This document shows, one piece after another, positions 18,466-28,400 of a DNA stretch of 64,000 bases (positions are counted from its first letter, which is position 1; each line of letters opens with the position of its first letter). The translations under genes were made by a program, and so were the position numbers. The stretch comes from Sphingopyxis terrae subsp. terrae NBRC 15098 (GTDB lineage: Bacteria > Pseudomonadota > Alphaproteobacteria > Sphingomonadales > Sphingomonadaceae): the NCBI RefSeq assembly GCF_001598815.1, contig NZ_BCZQ01000020.1, positions 62,001-126,000 of the forward strand, written 5' to 3'. The notes under the pieces are model-generated. The model searched no databases and had not been told where the DNA came from. It saw only the letters and a program-made list of their open reading frames with translations.

Positions 18466-19841
18466 GCCGCTGCCGTTTCCCCCATCAGCCGTTTCGCGAG
18501 GAACAGCTTGAACAGGATGAAAGCGACCAGCCCGACCGCGGCGGTCGCGACATGGAACAGCCAGAAACTGGTCGTCGGTATCGACGAATACCAAGTGCCG
18601 ACCTCACCGACGATCTTGTTCGCGCCGAAGAAGGCGAGGTAATAAATGCCGACGATCGTCGCGTTGAGCGCCTTCGGTGCCAGCTTGGTGAACAGCGCGA
18701 GGCTGACGGGCAGGATATGCGCAAAGCCGACGCTGTTGAGCAGATGGAACATCACGGGCCAGAACAGCCCGATCTTGCCGTCGCCCTGCGTCGCCGCCGC
18801 CATGACGAGGCAGAGCCCGCCGGCGATGGTGAAGACGCTGCCGATGATCATCTTGCCCAGTTCGTCGGGTTCGCGGTGGCGCTTGCCGTACCAGACGTAG
18901 AAGGCGGCGACCGCTGCGAGCATCGAAAAGCTCGCCGTCGCGTCGATGGTGATCATCCAGCTTGTCGGCAGCGTCTCCCCAAAGAAGGTGAGCTGGAAAT
19001 GCTGATCGGCCCAGACCAGATAGGCGTTGAAGATTTCCTGATTGGTGAGCAGCGCGACCGCCATCACCGGCACCAGCGTCAGCACCGCCACGACGCGCAG
19101 CCAGTCCTGCCGAGACATCGGTTCGCTCGCTTTCGCAGCCGCGCCTTTCGCGGGCCGATTGTCGGCGGGCAGCCATGGCCCCGCCATGATATAGAGGATC
19201 AGGCCGATGACCATCACCACGCCCGCGGTGCCGAAACCCCAGTGCCAGCCGACCTTTTCGCCCAGCGTACCCGAAATCAGCGGCGCGGCGATGACGCTGA
19301 CGTTGATCGCGATATAGAAGATCTGGAACGCCATCGCGCGGCGCAGATCGCCGGGTTTGTAAAGTTCGCCGACCTGGCTCGCGATATTGCCCTTGAACAG
19401 TCCCACGCCGACGATCAGCGCGAGCAGGGCGAAGAGGAAGGCGCCCTCGAACGCCATCAGGAAATGACCGATCGCCATGATCAGGCCGCCGGCGATCAAC
19501 GTCGCGCGCCGCCCGAGCCAACGGTCGGCGATGAAGCCGCCGGCGATCGGGGTCAGATAGACGAGCGAGGTATAATCGCCGAAAATCTTCGACGCGAAGG
19601 GCTGGCCGTCGATTCCGCCGTACCAGCCGCGCAGCCACTCCAGTCCGAAGACCCCGCTCGCATGTTCGGGCAGCAGCAGATATTTGACCATGTAGAGCAC
19701 GAGCAGCGTCTGCATCGAATAATAGGAAAAACGCTCGCACCCTTCGACGAAGGCCAGATAGCCCAGGCCCTTGGGATGGCCCAGAAAGGCGCGGTCGGCG
19801 CGGTCCCATGCCCTCTTCGAAATCCGGCGTCGCCTCGGCAA
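18462..19841 (-). CDS. POT-family peptide/H+ symporter, probable 5' frameshift
   Basis: Major-facilitator transporter of the proton-dependent oligopeptide (POT/PTR) family, about 460 residues, with the family signatures ERFSYYSMQTLLVLY and FYIAINVSVIAAP and about 12-14 hydrophobic segments. Read in its own frame it can only begin with a TTG at 19841 that has no ribosome site. An ATG at 19848 in the neighbouring frame has a good site (GGGAG, 7 bases) and encodes an acidic start (MTIAEATPDFEE) that joins the transporter frame if one base is removed from the GGG run near 19811-19813. The true start is therefore likely 19848 with a one-base indel, either an error in the sequence or a real mutation. 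Confidence 0.85.
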   Translation of the reverse strand: MPRRRRISKRAWDRADRAFLGHPKGLGYLAFVEGCERFSYYSMQTLLVLYMVKYLLLPEHASGVFGLEWLRGWYGGIDGQPFASKIFGDYTSLVYLTPIAGGFIADRWLGRRATLIAGGLIMAIGHFLMAFEGAFLFALLALIVGVGLFKGNIASQVGELYKPGDLRRAMAFQIFYIAINVSVIAAPLISGTLGEKVGWHWGFGTAGVVMVIGLILYIMAGPWLPADNRPAKGAAAKASEPMSRQDWLRVVAVLTLVPVMAVALLTNQEIFNAYLVWADQHFQLTFFGETLPTSWMITIDATASFSMLAAVAAFYVWYGKRHREPDELGKMIIGSVFTIAGGLCLVMAAATQGDGKIGLFWPVMFHLLNSVGFAHILPVSLALFTKLAPKALNATIVGIYYLAFFGANKIVGEVGTWYSSIPTTSFWLFHVATAAVGLVAFILFKLFLAKRLMGETAAA

Positions 19842-19956
19842 TCGTCATATGGTCACTCCCCGAAATTTCGGGCGACCCTAATGTTGCAAATGAAACTTTC
19901 CAGACACAATCGACGAACGGCGGCGGGCGTCGATGCGGCTTGTCACGTTCGGGCCG

Positions 19957-21171
19957 TCAGCGAATCCGCTGGCCGCCCTTCCACAGCGCGGTAACGCGGC
20001 CTTGCACCGGCATGCCGTCGAACGGGGTGTTGCCCGCCCAGGCAGCCATCCGCTTCGCATCGACCTGCCACGGCGCACCCTCGTTGATCAGGATCAGGTC
20101 GGCCTCGGCACCCACCGTCAGTGCGCCTGCGTCGAGCCCGAGCAGCTTCGCCGGCGTCGCGGCGAGCAGGTCGAACAGGCGCGCCGGGGTGACATGACCA
20201 TCGCGTACGAGCTGCAGTCCCATCGCGAGCAGCGTTTCGGCGCCCGCCATGCCGGGCAGCGCTTCGGCGAAGGGCAGGCGCTTGTCCTCGGGGCCGCGGG
20301 GATCGTGCCCGGATGCCAGCACGTCGATCGTCCCGTCGGCGATGGCGGAGAGGCAGGCGTGCCGGTCGTCTTCGCTGCGCAGCGGCGGCGACAGGCGGGC
20401 AAAGGTACGGAAATCGCCGATCGCCGTGTCCGACAGGAACAAGTGGGCGGGGGTTATGCCGCAGGTGACGGGCAGGCCCTTCGCCTTGGCGGCGCGGACA
20501 AGGTCGAGCCCGCGCGCGGTGGTGACCTGGCGGAAGTGGATCGGCGCGCCGGTTTCCTCGACAAGCATGATGTCGCGTGCGATCGCCATCGCCTCTGCGA
20601 TCGCGGGCGCAGAGGCAAGGCCGAGCCGCGTCGCCATCTCGCCATCGGTCGCAACCGCGCCGGCGGTCAGCCCTTCGTCCTCGGAATGGGCGATAACGGT
20701 AAGGCCGAGCGAGGCGGCGTAGGACAGCACGCGGCGCATGACGCCGGCATCGGCGATGCGCGCGCGTCCGGTGGCGACCGCGTGCGCGCCCGCCTGCTGC
20801 ATCAGGCCGATCTCGGCAAGCTCTGCGCCGGCGAGGCCCTTGGTCGCGGCGGCGATCGGGTGAACCCAGAGATCGGGCTTGCCGCCCTTCGCGGCGCGTT
20901 CGACCAGACCCGCGCCGTCTAGCGGGCCACTGTCGGGCATAAGCGCCGCGCGCGTTATGCCGCCGAAGTGAAAGGCCGGCTTGTCGGTCGCGAAGACGCC
21001 GAAATCGATGATGCCGGGGGCGAGCCATTGGCCCTTGGCATCGACTGTGTCGGTGCCCTCCGGCGTGCCCGATGGGTTCAGCGCCGCGATGCGACCGCCT
21101 GCCACCAGCAGACTGCCCGCTTCGCCGCCGAGCAGGCGCGCATTGGCGATCAGGAGGGGCTTCAGTTCCAT
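19957..21171 (-). CDS. Dihydroorotase-like protein without catalytic residues (PyrC' type)
   Basis: A 404-residue amidohydrolase-fold protein encoded just after pyrB, overlapping it by 10 bases. Active dihydroorotases carry metal-binding DxHxH early on; here the same place (residues 56-60) reads DFGVF, so both His are gone. The catalytic Asp of the late TDHAP motif is also missing (SGHDPRG). Such inactive homologues are known from Pseudomonas, where they are needed to assemble the aspartate transcarbamoylase dodecamer. I expect a structural role here and an active pyrC elsewhere in the genome. Confidence 0.88.
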   Translation of the reverse strand: MELKPLLIANARLLGGEAGSLLVAGGRIAALNPSGTPEGTDTVDAKGQWLAPGIIDFGVFATDKPAFHFGGITRAALMPDSGPLDGAGLVERAAKGGKPDLWVHPIAAATKGLAGAELAEIGLMQQAGAHAVATGRARIADAGVMRRVLSYAASLGLTVIAHSEDEGLTAGAVATDGEMATRLGLASAPAIAEAMAIARDIMLVEETGAPIHFRQVTTARGLDLVRAAKAKGLPVTCGITPAHLFLSDTAIGDFRTFARLSPPLRSEDDRHACLSAIADGTIDVLASGHDPRGPEDKRLPFAEALPGMAGAETLLAMGLQLVRDGHVTPARLFDLLAATPAKLLGLDAGALTVGAEADLILINEGAPWQVDAKRMAAWAGNTPFDGMPVQGRVTALWKGGQRIR

Positions 21172-22157
21172 CCGGGCACCCCCCGCTTGCGGCGCGTCAA
21201 TATGTCGAGGCAGGCCATACGGACGGCGACCCCCATTTCGACCTGTTCGGTAATCGTCGAGCGCGCCGGATCGTCGGCGACATTACTGTCGATCTCGACC
21301 CCGCGGTTCATCGGGCCGGGGTGCATGACGATCGCATCGGGCTTCGCCTTGTCCAGCCGCTGCGGGGTCAGGCCGTAGAGCGCGTGATATTCCCGCGCAC
21401 TCGGCAGATAGGCGCCGTCCATACGCTCGTTCTGCAGGCGCAGCATCATCACGACGTCGGCGCCTTTCAGCCCTTCGTCCATGTCGGTGAAGGTCGCGAC
21501 ATGCATCCGTTCCATCGCGGGCGGCGTCAGCGTCGGCGGCGCAACGACCCGCACCTCGTTGCCGAGCAGGGTGAGCGCCAGGATGTTCGAACGCGCGACG
21601 CGGCTGTGCAATACGTCGCCGCAGATCGCGATCGTCAGCCCTTCGACCCGTCCGAGCCGGCGGCGGATCGTCAGCGCATCGAGCAACGCCTGCGTCGGAT
21701 GTTCGTGGCGCCCGTCGCCCGCGTTGAGCACCGGGCAATCGACCTTGTCGGCAATCAGTTGCACCGCGCCCGACGACGCATGGCGGATCACCATCGCGTC
21801 GGCGCGCATGGCATTCAGCGTCATCGCCGTGTCGATCAGCGTTTCGCCTTTCTTCACGCTTGACTGCGCGGCGTGCATGTTCACGACGTCGGCGCCGAGG
21901 CGCTTGCCCGCGATCTCGAACGACAGGAGCGTGCGCGTCGAATTTTCGAAAAAGGCGTTGATGATCGTCAGCCCCTTGAGCCGGTCGTCATGCTTCGCCG
22001 CGCCGCTGCGATTGAGTTCGACCCACTCTTCGGCGGCGTCGAGGATGTAGGAAATCTCCCACGGGGTGAGCTGGGCGATACCGGTCAGGTGGCGATGGCG
22101 AAAGGCATCGCCGCCGGGCGGATAGTCGCTGGCGGGTCGAGGAGTTGCGCTTGTCAT
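21162..22157 (-). CDS. pyrB: Aspartate carbamoyltransferase catalytic chain
   Basis: Joins carbamoyl phosphate and aspartate in pyrimidine synthesis. It is 331 residues from the ATG at 22157. Carbamoyl-phosphate site STRT at residues 73-76, [15 protein letters not shown], and the aspartate-side HPGPMNRG are intact. The N-terminal extension before TPWEIS is typical of the class that pairs with an inactive dihydroorotase rather than with PyrI. An upstream in-frame start at 22196 would overlap the DUF1294 gene. Confidence 0.95.
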   Translation of the reverse strand: MTSATPRPASDYPPGGDAFRHRHLTGIAQLTPWEISYILDAAEEWVELNRSGAAKHDDRLKGLTIINAFFENSTRTLLSFEIAGKRLGADVVNMHAAQSSVKKGETLIDTAMTLNAMRADAMVIRHASSGAVQLIADKVDCPVLNAGDGRHEHPTQALLDALTIRRRLGRVEGLTIAICGDVLHSRVARSNILALTLLGNEVRVVAPPTLTPPAMERMHVATFTDMDEGLKGADVVMMLRLQNERMDGAYLPSAREYHALYGLTPQRLDKAKPDAIVMHPGPMNRGVEIDSNVADDPARSTITEQVEMGVAVRMACLDILTRRKRGVPGWN

Positions 22158-22170
22158 TAAAGCCGAGCCT

Positions 22171-22521
22171 TTAGGTCGCAGCGCGCAAATAGGCAAGCGC
22201 CGTGGATACGAACGGACCGAGTTTGCTCTCCGCTTCGGACAGGACGGGATCGAAGAGGCCGAACGCCCACAAGGTCAGGAGTACGACCTCCATCGCGAAC
22301 AGAAAATGCATATCGTCCGCGAAGGGCTGTTTGCGCGTTTTGTGGCGAACGAGGCGCGAGGCCGCGACGGTCCCGATTGCGCCGCCGATCCTCGCCCAGT
22401 CGAGTAGCGTCGCTTCGCGGATGCGCCAAAGCCCTTTGTCGGCGCGCCGCTTGTCGATTACCATCAGCGCAAAAGCGATCAGGTTGGCGGCAATAAGCCA
22501 ATAGAGAATATAGGCGGTCAT
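22171..22521 (-). CDS. DUF1294 family membrane protein
   Basis: A 116-residue protein with three hydrophobic segments: the start ([19 protein letters not shown]), a middle one, and [18 protein letters not shown]. The family pattern DKRRA ... WRIREATLL ... [12 protein letters not shown] identifies DUF1294. Function unknown; some homologues are fused to cold-shock domains. Start ATG at 22521 was chosen since the hydrophobic segment begins there. It precedes pyrB by 13 bases and follows ruvX, so it may be in one operon with both. Confidence 0.75.
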   Translation of the reverse strand: MTAYILYWLIAANLIAFALMVIDKRRADKGLWRIREATLLDWARIGGAIGTVAASRLVRHKTRKQPFADDMHFLFAMEVVLLTLWAFGLFDPVLSEAESKLGPFVSTALAYLRAAT

Positions 22522-22562
22522 TTTCGGCCGTATAACCGCGAAATACCCGCGAAATGTTAAAG

Positions 22563-23021
22563 TCAGCGCACCAGCGCGTCGATCGCGCCCTGCAGGATGA
22601 AGGCGGCGGCCGCGCTGTCGACGCGCTCGGCGCGCTTGGCGCGGCTGACGTCGGCGGCGATCATCGCACGCTCCACCGCGGCGGTCGACCAGCGCTCGTC
22701 CCACAACAGCAAGGGTAGCGCGAGCGGCGTGAGGTTGCGGGCGAAGGCGCGGGTGCTTTGGGTGCGCGGGCTGTCGCTGCCGTCCATGTTGAGCGGCAGG
22801 CCGACGACGATGCCGACCACCGATTGCGCGGCGATCAACGCCTTGAGAGCCTCGAAATCGACCGTGAATTTCTTGCGGACGATCGTCTTGTCAGGCGTCG
22901 CGAAGCTCCATCCCGCGTCGCACAGCGCAACACCGATCGTCTTGGTCCCGACATCGAGCCCGACAAGGCGGCCGCCACCGGGCAGGGCGGCGGCGAATTC
23001 GGAAGCGGCGGTGGTAATCAT
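22563..23021 (-). CDS. ruvX: RuvX/YqgF Holliday-junction resolvase-like protein
   Basis: A 152-residue RNase H-fold protein with [15 protein letters not shown] at the start, [13 protein letters not shown] in the middle and [16 protein letters not shown] near the end, the three family blocks. The bacterial family processes the 5' end of pre-16S rRNA and has also been proposed as a Holliday-junction resolvase. It is followed by DUF1294 and pyrB on the same strand. A large inverted repeat lies upstream, separating it from the DUF3089 gene. Confidence 0.92.
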   Translation of the reverse strand: MITTAASEFAAALPGGGRLVGLDVGTKTIGVALCDAGWSFATPDKTIVRKKFTVDFEALKALIAAQSVVGIVVGLPLNMDGSDSPRTQSTRAFARNLTPLALPLLLWDERWSTAAVERAMIAADVSRAKRAERVDSAAAAFILQGAIDALVR

Positions 23022-23047
23022 CGATCGACCCCTAATCCCAAAGCCCT

Positions 23048-23136
23048 GTCATTGCGAGCGAAGCGAAGCAATCGCCAGCCATCGACTTTCGACTTCACTG
23101 CTTGCTGGAGATTGCTTCGCTTTGCTCGCAATAACG
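23048..23136. repeat. Long inverted repeat (TCATTGCGAGCGAAGCGAAG family)
   Basis: Left arm starts GTCATTGCGAGCGAAGCGAA and the right arm ends TTCGCTTTGCTCGCAATAAC; the arms pair over about 25 bases with a few mismatches around a loop of about 40. It fills the gap between ruvX and the DUF3089 gene. Confidence 0.8.
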
Positions 23137-23139
23137 TGA

Positions 23140-24489
23140 TCAGGTCCTGGCGGGCGGGGCTGCCGCAGGCTTCGTCGGAAGGGGCAGCGCCCCAGCCGGT
23201 GGCGGAACCGGCGATGCCTTCCCCTCGAACGCGGCGAGACGCCGCAGCGCATCGGCGCGGACATTCGCCCAGAAGAGGGTGATGTCATAGACATGATAAT
23301 TGTTGCCGGGCAGCACATAGCCCGCGACGACAAAATGCTGCGCCGCATCGGCGTCGCCGATCAGCAGGAAGCCGCGATCGTCGTCGCATTTGGCGCCGAC
23401 CTTGCCGGTGATGAGCTCGCCTTTGCGGAAGCCATCGGACGGTTTGAGCGTGCCGATGTTCGCCTCCGGTCCGGCGGCGGCATCGGGCGTGCCGGTGAGC
23501 GGGTTGGTGCAGAGCATGCGCGTGCCCGCGCGCGGGCGTCCATCGAAGCCGATTGTGCCGTCATAGGCGCCGGTGACCATCGAGGTGTCGGCGGGCTCGG
23601 CAAAGCTTGCCCAAGACAGGATGCAGCCCTTTTGATCGGGCGTATCGCAGGCGGGCAGGCCGAGCGCGGCCATATCGGTGTCGCGGCTGATCGGCCAGCC
23701 GATGACATAAGCGGCCACGATGCGCTTCGCGAGCGGCGTGCCCGCGATGCGGTTCTTGAGCAGCGTCGTCAGATGCAGCGCGCCCTGGCTATGGCCCGCA
23801 AGAATGATCGGCTTGTCCTTGGGAATGGCGGCCAGAAAGGCGTCGAACGCCTGTTCGACGTCGCGGTAGGCGGCGTCGATCGCCTTGCCCGCCGTGACGC
23901 GGTCTTCGGCCAGAAACGCGCCAAGCGTCGCCTGGCGATAGCGCGGCGCCCATATGGCGCCCGCATCGCCGAATGCGCTTGCCATGCCGCGCACGAACAG
24001 CGTGGCGCGGTAATCGGCGTCGGCATCGCCGAGCGGCGCGTTCCAGCTCGCCTTGCTGTAATAGCTTGTCGGGTGGACGAAAAAGACCGCCGCATCGCCG
24101 AGCGGAGCGATCGGTGCCGCTCCCGATGCTTCGGCCGCCTTTGCGGGCGCAATCAGCGGCCGTGCGCCCGGTTCAGGGGCGCTTGCTTCGCCGTCTTCCG
24201 CTTCGGCGGCGGGCGGCCGCCAGGCCGACGGGTCGTCGGGCAGGCCGGGGCGGGCGATCCACATTTTGGGATTGTCATAGGCGTTGGCCGCCACCGCCGC
24301 TTGCGGCACGAAATCGCTGCTCGGAACGAAGGCGACCCGCCCGAACCAGCCGGGATTGAGCTGATAGGCAATGCCGACGCCGAGTATCATCAGGATGATC
24401 GCGGCGATGAAATAAAGGAATTTGCGGGCCAAGTCGGGGCTCCATGCGGCGGGAGATATGGGTGCGCTATCTGGCTTGCGCCGCGCCAT
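23140..24489 (-). CDS. DUF3089 alpha/beta-hydrolase-like membrane-anchored protein
   Basis: 449 residues. An N-terminal membrane anchor (KFLYFIAAIILMILGVGIAY, about 18-37) is followed by a periplasmic domain with FVHPTSYYSKASWNAPLGD and the nucleophile elbow GHSQGALH, as in DUF3089, a family with the alpha/beta-hydrolase fold. The substrate is unknown. The Pro/Ala-rich C-terminus is low complexity. The ATG at 24489 gives a short basic start; longer in-frame starts exist upstream but overlap the divergent DUF4153 gene more deeply. The two divergent starts are only 22 bases apart. Confidence 0.78.
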   Translation of the reverse strand: MARRKPDSAPISPAAWSPDLARKFLYFIAAIILMILGVGIAYQLNPGWFGRVAFVPSSDFVPQAAVAANAYDNPKMWIARPGLPDDPSAWRPPAAEAEDGEASAPEPGARPLIAPAKAAEASGAAPIAPLGDAAVFFVHPTSYYSKASWNAPLGDADADYRATLFVRGMASAFGDAGAIWAPRYRQATLGAFLAEDRVTAGKAIDAAYRDVEQAFDAFLAAIPKDKPIILAGHSQGALHLTTLLKNRIAGTPLAKRIVAAYVIGWPISRDTDMAALGLPACDTPDQKGCILSWASFAEPADTSMVTGAYDGTIGFDGRPRAGTRMLCTNPLTGTPDAAAGPEANIGTLKPSDGFRKGELITGKVGAKCDDDRGFLLIGDADAAQHFVVAGYVLPGNNYHVYDITLFWANVRADALRRLAAFEGKASPVPPPAGALPLPTKPAAAPPART

Positions 24490-24511
24490 CAAACAAGCCC
24501 AGATGTGGGGC

Positions 24512-26290
24512 ATGACCGACAGCATCGCAAGCGGCGCCGCGCCCGATTCGCCCGTGCTTTCCACTCGCCTCGACGATAGCGATCCGCCGTGGCCGCAGCG
24601 CCCCTGGGTCATGGCGGCGCTTTGCGCGACCGCGGGCCTGCTTTTCCACGCCTGCGTCGACCATGGCTATGGCGATCCACTTGACCGTTGGCGGATGGCG
24701 CTCGCGACCTTCGTCGCGGTCGCAACGCTGGTGTTCACGCTCGGCATGGAAATCCGCCGCGTGCATTGGGCCGCAGGCTTCGCGCTTCTGTGGGGCGCGA
24801 TCATGGCGCTGATCGTGTGGAACGGGGCAGGCTATAATTTCGATGCCTCGCCCTTCGAATGGCCCTTCTGGTCGGGGTTGCTGGCGGTCCTGGTCGCCAC
24901 GCCGCTCTTTCAGACGCGCCGCGACGTCGCGCCCGACGGACGGTTCTGGAAGCTGTGGCAGATGCCCTACGACCGGCTGCACAGCCACGCCTGGACCGAC
25001 GCGGTGATCGGGGCGGCATCGCTGGCGTTCGTCGGCCTGTCCTTCCTGCTCACCGTGCTGATTGGCGAAATGTTCCACCTGATCGGCATCGACCTGATCC
25101 GCGAACTGCTGCGCGGCGAATGGTTCGGCTGGATGCTCGCGGGGGCAGCGTTCGGCGGCGCGGTCGGCCTGCTGCGGGAGCGCGACAAGCTCGTTGCGAC
25201 GTTGCAGCGGCTGGTGATGATCGTGCTTTCGGTGCTGGCCCCGGTACTCGCCGCAGCGTTGCTGATATTTTTGCTGTCGCTTGTCGGGACGGGCCTGCAA
25301 CCCTTGTGGCGCTCGGGCTTTTCGACCGCGGCGCTGATGATGGCGGCGGCCGCCTTTGCCGTGTTGCTCGCCAATGCCGCGATCGGCAACGGCCGGGACG
25401 AGCGCGCGGGCAACCGGCTGCTGCATATTGCCGCGGCGGCGCTGGTCGCGGTGGTTCTGCCGCTCGCGGTGATTGCCTTTTATTCGATGCACCTGCGCGT
25501 GCTCCAATATGGCTGGACGCCCGAGCGGCTGTGGGGCGTGATCGCGGCGGTAATCGCCGTCGCTTATGGCCTGTCGGGGCTGTGGTCGGTCATCCGCGGA
25601 CGGCATGATTTCGACGATCTGTTGCGGCCCCTGCAACAGAAATTGGCGATCGGGCTGGTCCTGCTTGCAGGTTTCCTGGCGCTGCCCATCGTCGATTTCG
25701 GCGCGATCGCAACGCGGGATCAGCTTGCGCGGCTGGAAAACGGCAAGGTCGGTGCGGACAAGTTCGACTGGGCGGCGCTGGCGTTCGATTTCGGGCCGAG
25801 CGGGCGGCAGGCGTTGGCGCGTCTCGCCAAGTCGCCCGACAAGGCGCGCGCGAACCGCGCGAAAATCGCCATGAGCGCGAAGAACCGCTGGGACTTGGGC
25901 CCCGGCGATGACGGCGATGCGGCGAAAGTCGCCTATCGCGTGACGCCGCTCGCCGACAAGGTTCGCGTCCTGCCGGCCGCGCGGACCCTGATTCCGGAGG
26001 TCGAGAAGGCGATCGAGGATCAGCAATGGTGCCGCGATGCACCCTGTATTCTATACTGGCTGTCGGATCAGCGCGTCGCGGTGATCGGACGGGGGCAGGC
26101 GCGGGTGATGATGCTCGAACGCGACGCCAAGGGCCGCTGGAGCCCGAACTATGCGCTGGGCGACAGCCCGTCGCGCGGCGACACGGGGCTGACGATCGAC
26201 GATCTGGTCAAGGCGCCGGTCGAACTGCGCACGGTCCAGCGCCGACAGCTTTTCGTTGGCGGCAAGGCCGTGGGCGGCAATTTCGAATAA
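24512..26290 (+). CDS. DUF4153 multi-pass membrane protein
   Basis: 592 residues. The first 400 contain about ten hydrophobic segments, beginning at WVMAALCATAGLLFHACV; the last 190 are soluble, with a Trp/Cys-containing part (QQWCRDAPCILYWLS). The arrangement and the WKLWQMPYDRLHSHAWTD stretch match DUF4153 proteins, whose function is not known. The ATG at 24512 was preferred because GGGG precedes it; earlier in-frame Met codons lie within the divergent gene. It is head-to-head with the DUF3089 gene. Confidence 0.75.
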   Translation: MTDSIASGAAPDSPVLSTRLDDSDPPWPQRPWVMAALCATAGLLFHACVDHGYGDPLDRWRMALATFVAVATLVFTLGMEIRRVHWAAGFALLWGAIMALIVWNGAGYNFDASPFEWPFWSGLLAVLVATPLFQTRRDVAPDGRFWKLWQMPYDRLHSHAWTDAVIGAASLAFVGLSFLLTVLIGEMFHLIGIDLIRELLRGEWFGWMLAGAAFGGAVGLLRERDKLVATLQRLVMIVLSVLAPVLAAALLIFLLSLVGTGLQPLWRSGFSTAALMMAAAAFAVLLANAAIGNGRDERAGNRLLHIAAAALVAVVLPLAVIAFYSMHLRVLQYGWTPERLWGVIAAVIAVAYGLSGLWSVIRGRHDFDDLLRPLQQKLAIGLVLLAGFLALPIVDFGAIATRDQLARLENGKVGADKFDWAALAFDFGPSGRQALARLAKSPDKARANRAKIAMSAKNRWDLGPGDDGDAAKVAYRVTPLADKVRVLPAARTLIPEVEKAIEDQQWCRDAPCILYWLSDQRVAVIGRGQARVMMLERDAKGRWSPNYALGDSPSRGDTGLTIDDLVKAPVELRTVQRRQLFVGGKAVGGNFE

Positions 26291-26391
26291 GGGCATCAAC
26301 GGATATAGCCGCGCCGCGGCGGTCAGGATCATAGTTGATGCGGTGCGGCGAGGGTGCTAGCGGCGCTGCTTCTCCCGATAAGGCGACAGAC

Positions 26392-26694
26392 ATGGCAATC
26401 GATCAAGCAACAGTCCGGAAAATTGCGTCGCTCGCGCGCATCGCCATCACCGATGACGAAGCCGCAGCGATGGAAGGCGAACTCAACGGTATCCTCGGCT
26501 GGGTCGAGCAATTGGGCGAGGTCGATGTGACCGGCGTCGAGCCGATGACCGCCGTCATCCCGAACACGCTGCGCCTGCGCGACGATGTGGTTGACGCCGA
26601 CCCGCTGACCGGCGGCAACCGCCGCGACGATATTCTTGCCAATGCGCCCGAACCACAGCACGGCTTCTTTGGCGTGCCGAAGGTGATCGAATGA
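26392..26694 (+). CDS. gatC: Asp-tRNA(Asn)/Glu-tRNA(Gln) amidotransferase subunit C
   Basis: A 100-residue small subunit that wraps GatA and GatB together. [19 protein letters not shown] and the central [20 protein letters not shown] pattern match GatC, as does the conserved LRDDVV ... [20 protein letters not shown] ending. Start ATG at 26392 follows AAGG. Genes gatA and gatB follow, but each junction carries dispersed repeat sequence rather than a tight coupling. Confidence 0.93.
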   Translation: MAIDQATVRKIASLARIAITDDEAAAMEGELNGILGWVEQLGEVDVTGVEPMTAVIPNTLRLRDDVVDADPLTGGNRRDDILANAPEPQHGFFGVPKVIE

Positions 26695-26724
26695 TACGCC
26701 TTGCTCTTTTTCCGTTTGCCCTGA

Positions 26725-26814
26725 CCCCGGATCAAGTCCGGGGGAAGGGCCGTTCTTCTCTTCACCGTTCGAAAAATGAAGAACGGTGCTTCGACAAGCT
26801 CAGCACGAGCGGGT
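26725..26814. repeat. Two dispersed repeat fragments between gatC and gatA
   Basis: CCCCGGATCAAGTCCGGGG at 26725-26743 is a piece of the repeat family seen around mce. It is followed by a GAACGGTGCTTCGACAAGCT stretch ending in CAGCACGAGCGGG (26779-26813), a word I recognise as a common intergenic repeat in sphingomonads. Together they fill the gap between the two genes. Confidence 0.6.
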
Positions 26815-26821
26815 TTGGGAA

Positions 26822-28303
26822 ATGACTGATCTTACGAATCTCACCGTTGCAGAAATTCGCGACGGCCACCGCGCGGGCGATTTTAGCGCCGTCGAAGTGG
26901 CCGAGGCGTTCAACGCTAATGTCGCGGGCGCCAAGGCGCTCAACGCCTTCATCGTCGAGACGCCCGACCGCGCGATCGAGGCCGCCAAAGTGGCGGATGC
27001 TGACCGCGCCGCCGGGACGCTGAAGCCGCTGTCGGGCGTTCCTATCGGCATGAAGGATCTGTTCGCGACGAACGGTGTCCAGACGACCGCCGCGAGCCAT
27101 ATGCTCGAAGGTTTTGTGCCGCGGTACGAATCGACCGTCAGCCAAAAATTGTGGGACGCAGGTTGCGGCATGCTCGGCAAGCTCAACCTCGACCAGTTCG
27201 CGATGGGCTCGTCGAACGAGACGAGCTATTTCGGCAACGTCATCTCGCCGTGGAAGCGCAACGACGGCGGTAACGCTGCGCTCGCGCCCGGCGGTTCTTC
27301 GGGTGGCAGTTCGTCGGCGATCGCGGCGCGGCTTTGCCCCGCGGCCACCGGCACCGACACCGGCGGCTCGATCCGCCAGCCCGCGGCCTTCACCGGTATC
27401 TCGGGGATCAAGCCGACCTATGGCCGCTGCTCGCGCTGGGGCATCGTCGCCTTCGCCAGCTCGCTCGACCAGGCGGGACCGATGGCGCGCGACGTTCGCG
27501 ACTGCGCGATCATGCTCGAAAATATGGCGGGCTTCGATCCGAAGGATGCGACCAGCCTCGACCTGCCCGTACCCAATTGGGAAGCGGCCTTATCGAGTGA
27601 TCTCAAAGGCAAGAAGGTTGGCATTCCCAAGGAATATCGCCTCGAGGGTATCGATCCCGAGATCGATGCGATGTGGGACGCCGGGATTGCGATGCTGAAG
27701 GATGCGGGGGCCGAGGTCGTCGAGATCAGCCTGCCGCACACCAAATATGCGCTGCCGACCTATTATATCATCGCGCCGGCCGAAGCCTCGTCGAACCTCG
27801 CGCGCTATGACGGCGTGCGCTATGGTTTGCGCGATCTGCCGCAGGGAGCGGGCTTGCAGGACATGTATGCCGCGACGCGTGCCGACGGCTTCGGTCCCGA
27901 GGTCAAGCGTCGCATCATGATCGGCACCTATGTGCTGTCGGCGGGCTTCTACGACGCCTATTACACGCAGGCGCAAAAGGTGCGGGCGCTGATCTCGCGT
28001 GACTTTACCGCGGCGTTCGAGACGTGCGACGTGATCCTCGCGCCGACCGCGCCGTCGGCGGCGTTCGGTTTGGGCGAAAAGACCGCCGATCCACTGTCGA
28101 TGTATTTGAACGACGTGTTCGCGGTGCCCGCGAGCCTCGCGGGGCTGCCCGCGATGTCGGTCCCCGCGGCGCTGAACCGCGAAGGGCTGCCGCTCGGCTT
28201 GCAGATCATCGGCAAGGCGTTCGACGAGCAGGGCGTACTCAACGCCGGGCTGGCGATCGAGGAGCGGGCGGGCTTCACCGCGCGGGCGGAGAAGTGGTGG
28301 TGA
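26822..28303 (+). CDS. gatA: Asp-tRNA(Asn)/Glu-tRNA(Gln) amidotransferase subunit A
   Basis: Glutaminase subunit of the amidotransferase that corrects misacylated tRNA. At 493 residues it shows the amidase-signature triad: Lys78 in PIGMKDLF, cis-Ser159 in [10 protein letters not shown] and nucleophile Ser183 in [11 protein letters not shown]. The start at 26822 follows TTTGGGA; the reading frame upstream is repeat sequence. GatCAB presence implies that the organism makes Gln-tRNA and/or Asn-tRNA indirectly, as most alphaproteobacteria do. Confidence 0.96.
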   Translation: MTDLTNLTVAEIRDGHRAGDFSAVEVAEAFNANVAGAKALNAFIVETPDRAIEAAKVADADRAAGTLKPLSGVPIGMKDLFATNGVQTTAASHMLEGFVPRYESTVSQKLWDAGCGMLGKLNLDQFAMGSSNETSYFGNVISPWKRNDGGNAALAPGGSSGGSSSAIAARLCPAATGTDTGGSIRQPAAFTGISGIKPTYGRCSRWGIVAFASSLDQAGPMARDVRDCAIMLENMAGFDPKDATSLDLPVPNWEAALSSDLKGKKVGIPKEYRLEGIDPEIDAMWDAGIAMLKDAGAEVVEISLPHTKYALPTYYIIAPAEASSNLARYDGVRYGLRDLPQGAGLQDMYAATRADGFGPEVKRRIMIGTYVLSAGFYDAYYTQAQKVRALISRDFTAAFETCDVILAPTAPSAAFGLGEKTADPLSMYLNDVFAVPASLAGLPAMSVPAALNREGLPLGLQIIGKAFDEQGVLNAGLAIEERAGFTARAEKWW

Positions 28304-28312
28304 TTTAGCGGT

Positions 28313-28385
28313 GTGCTCCCGCGAAGGCGGGAGCCCAGAGCGGCCTAGCGCTGCCCCGCACTGGATCCCCGCCTTCGCGGGGATA
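28313..28385. repeat. Inverted repeat between gatA and gatB
   Basis: Arms GCTCCCGCGAAGGCGGGAG and a right arm containing CCCCGCCTTCGCGGGGAT pair with a loop of about 30 bases. A member of the TCCCGCGAAGGCGGGA repeat class common in sphingomonads. It ends 16 bases before the gatB start. Confidence 0.8.
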
Positions 28386-28400
28386 CAAGAAGGAACGAAG

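Noticed and set aside
18552..19994. A 480-codon plus-strand open frame
   Set aside because: Antisense to the POT transporter, which shows family signatures.
24467..26026. A 519-codon minus-strand open frame
   Set aside because: Antisense to the DUF4153 membrane protein, which has the hydrophobic segments.
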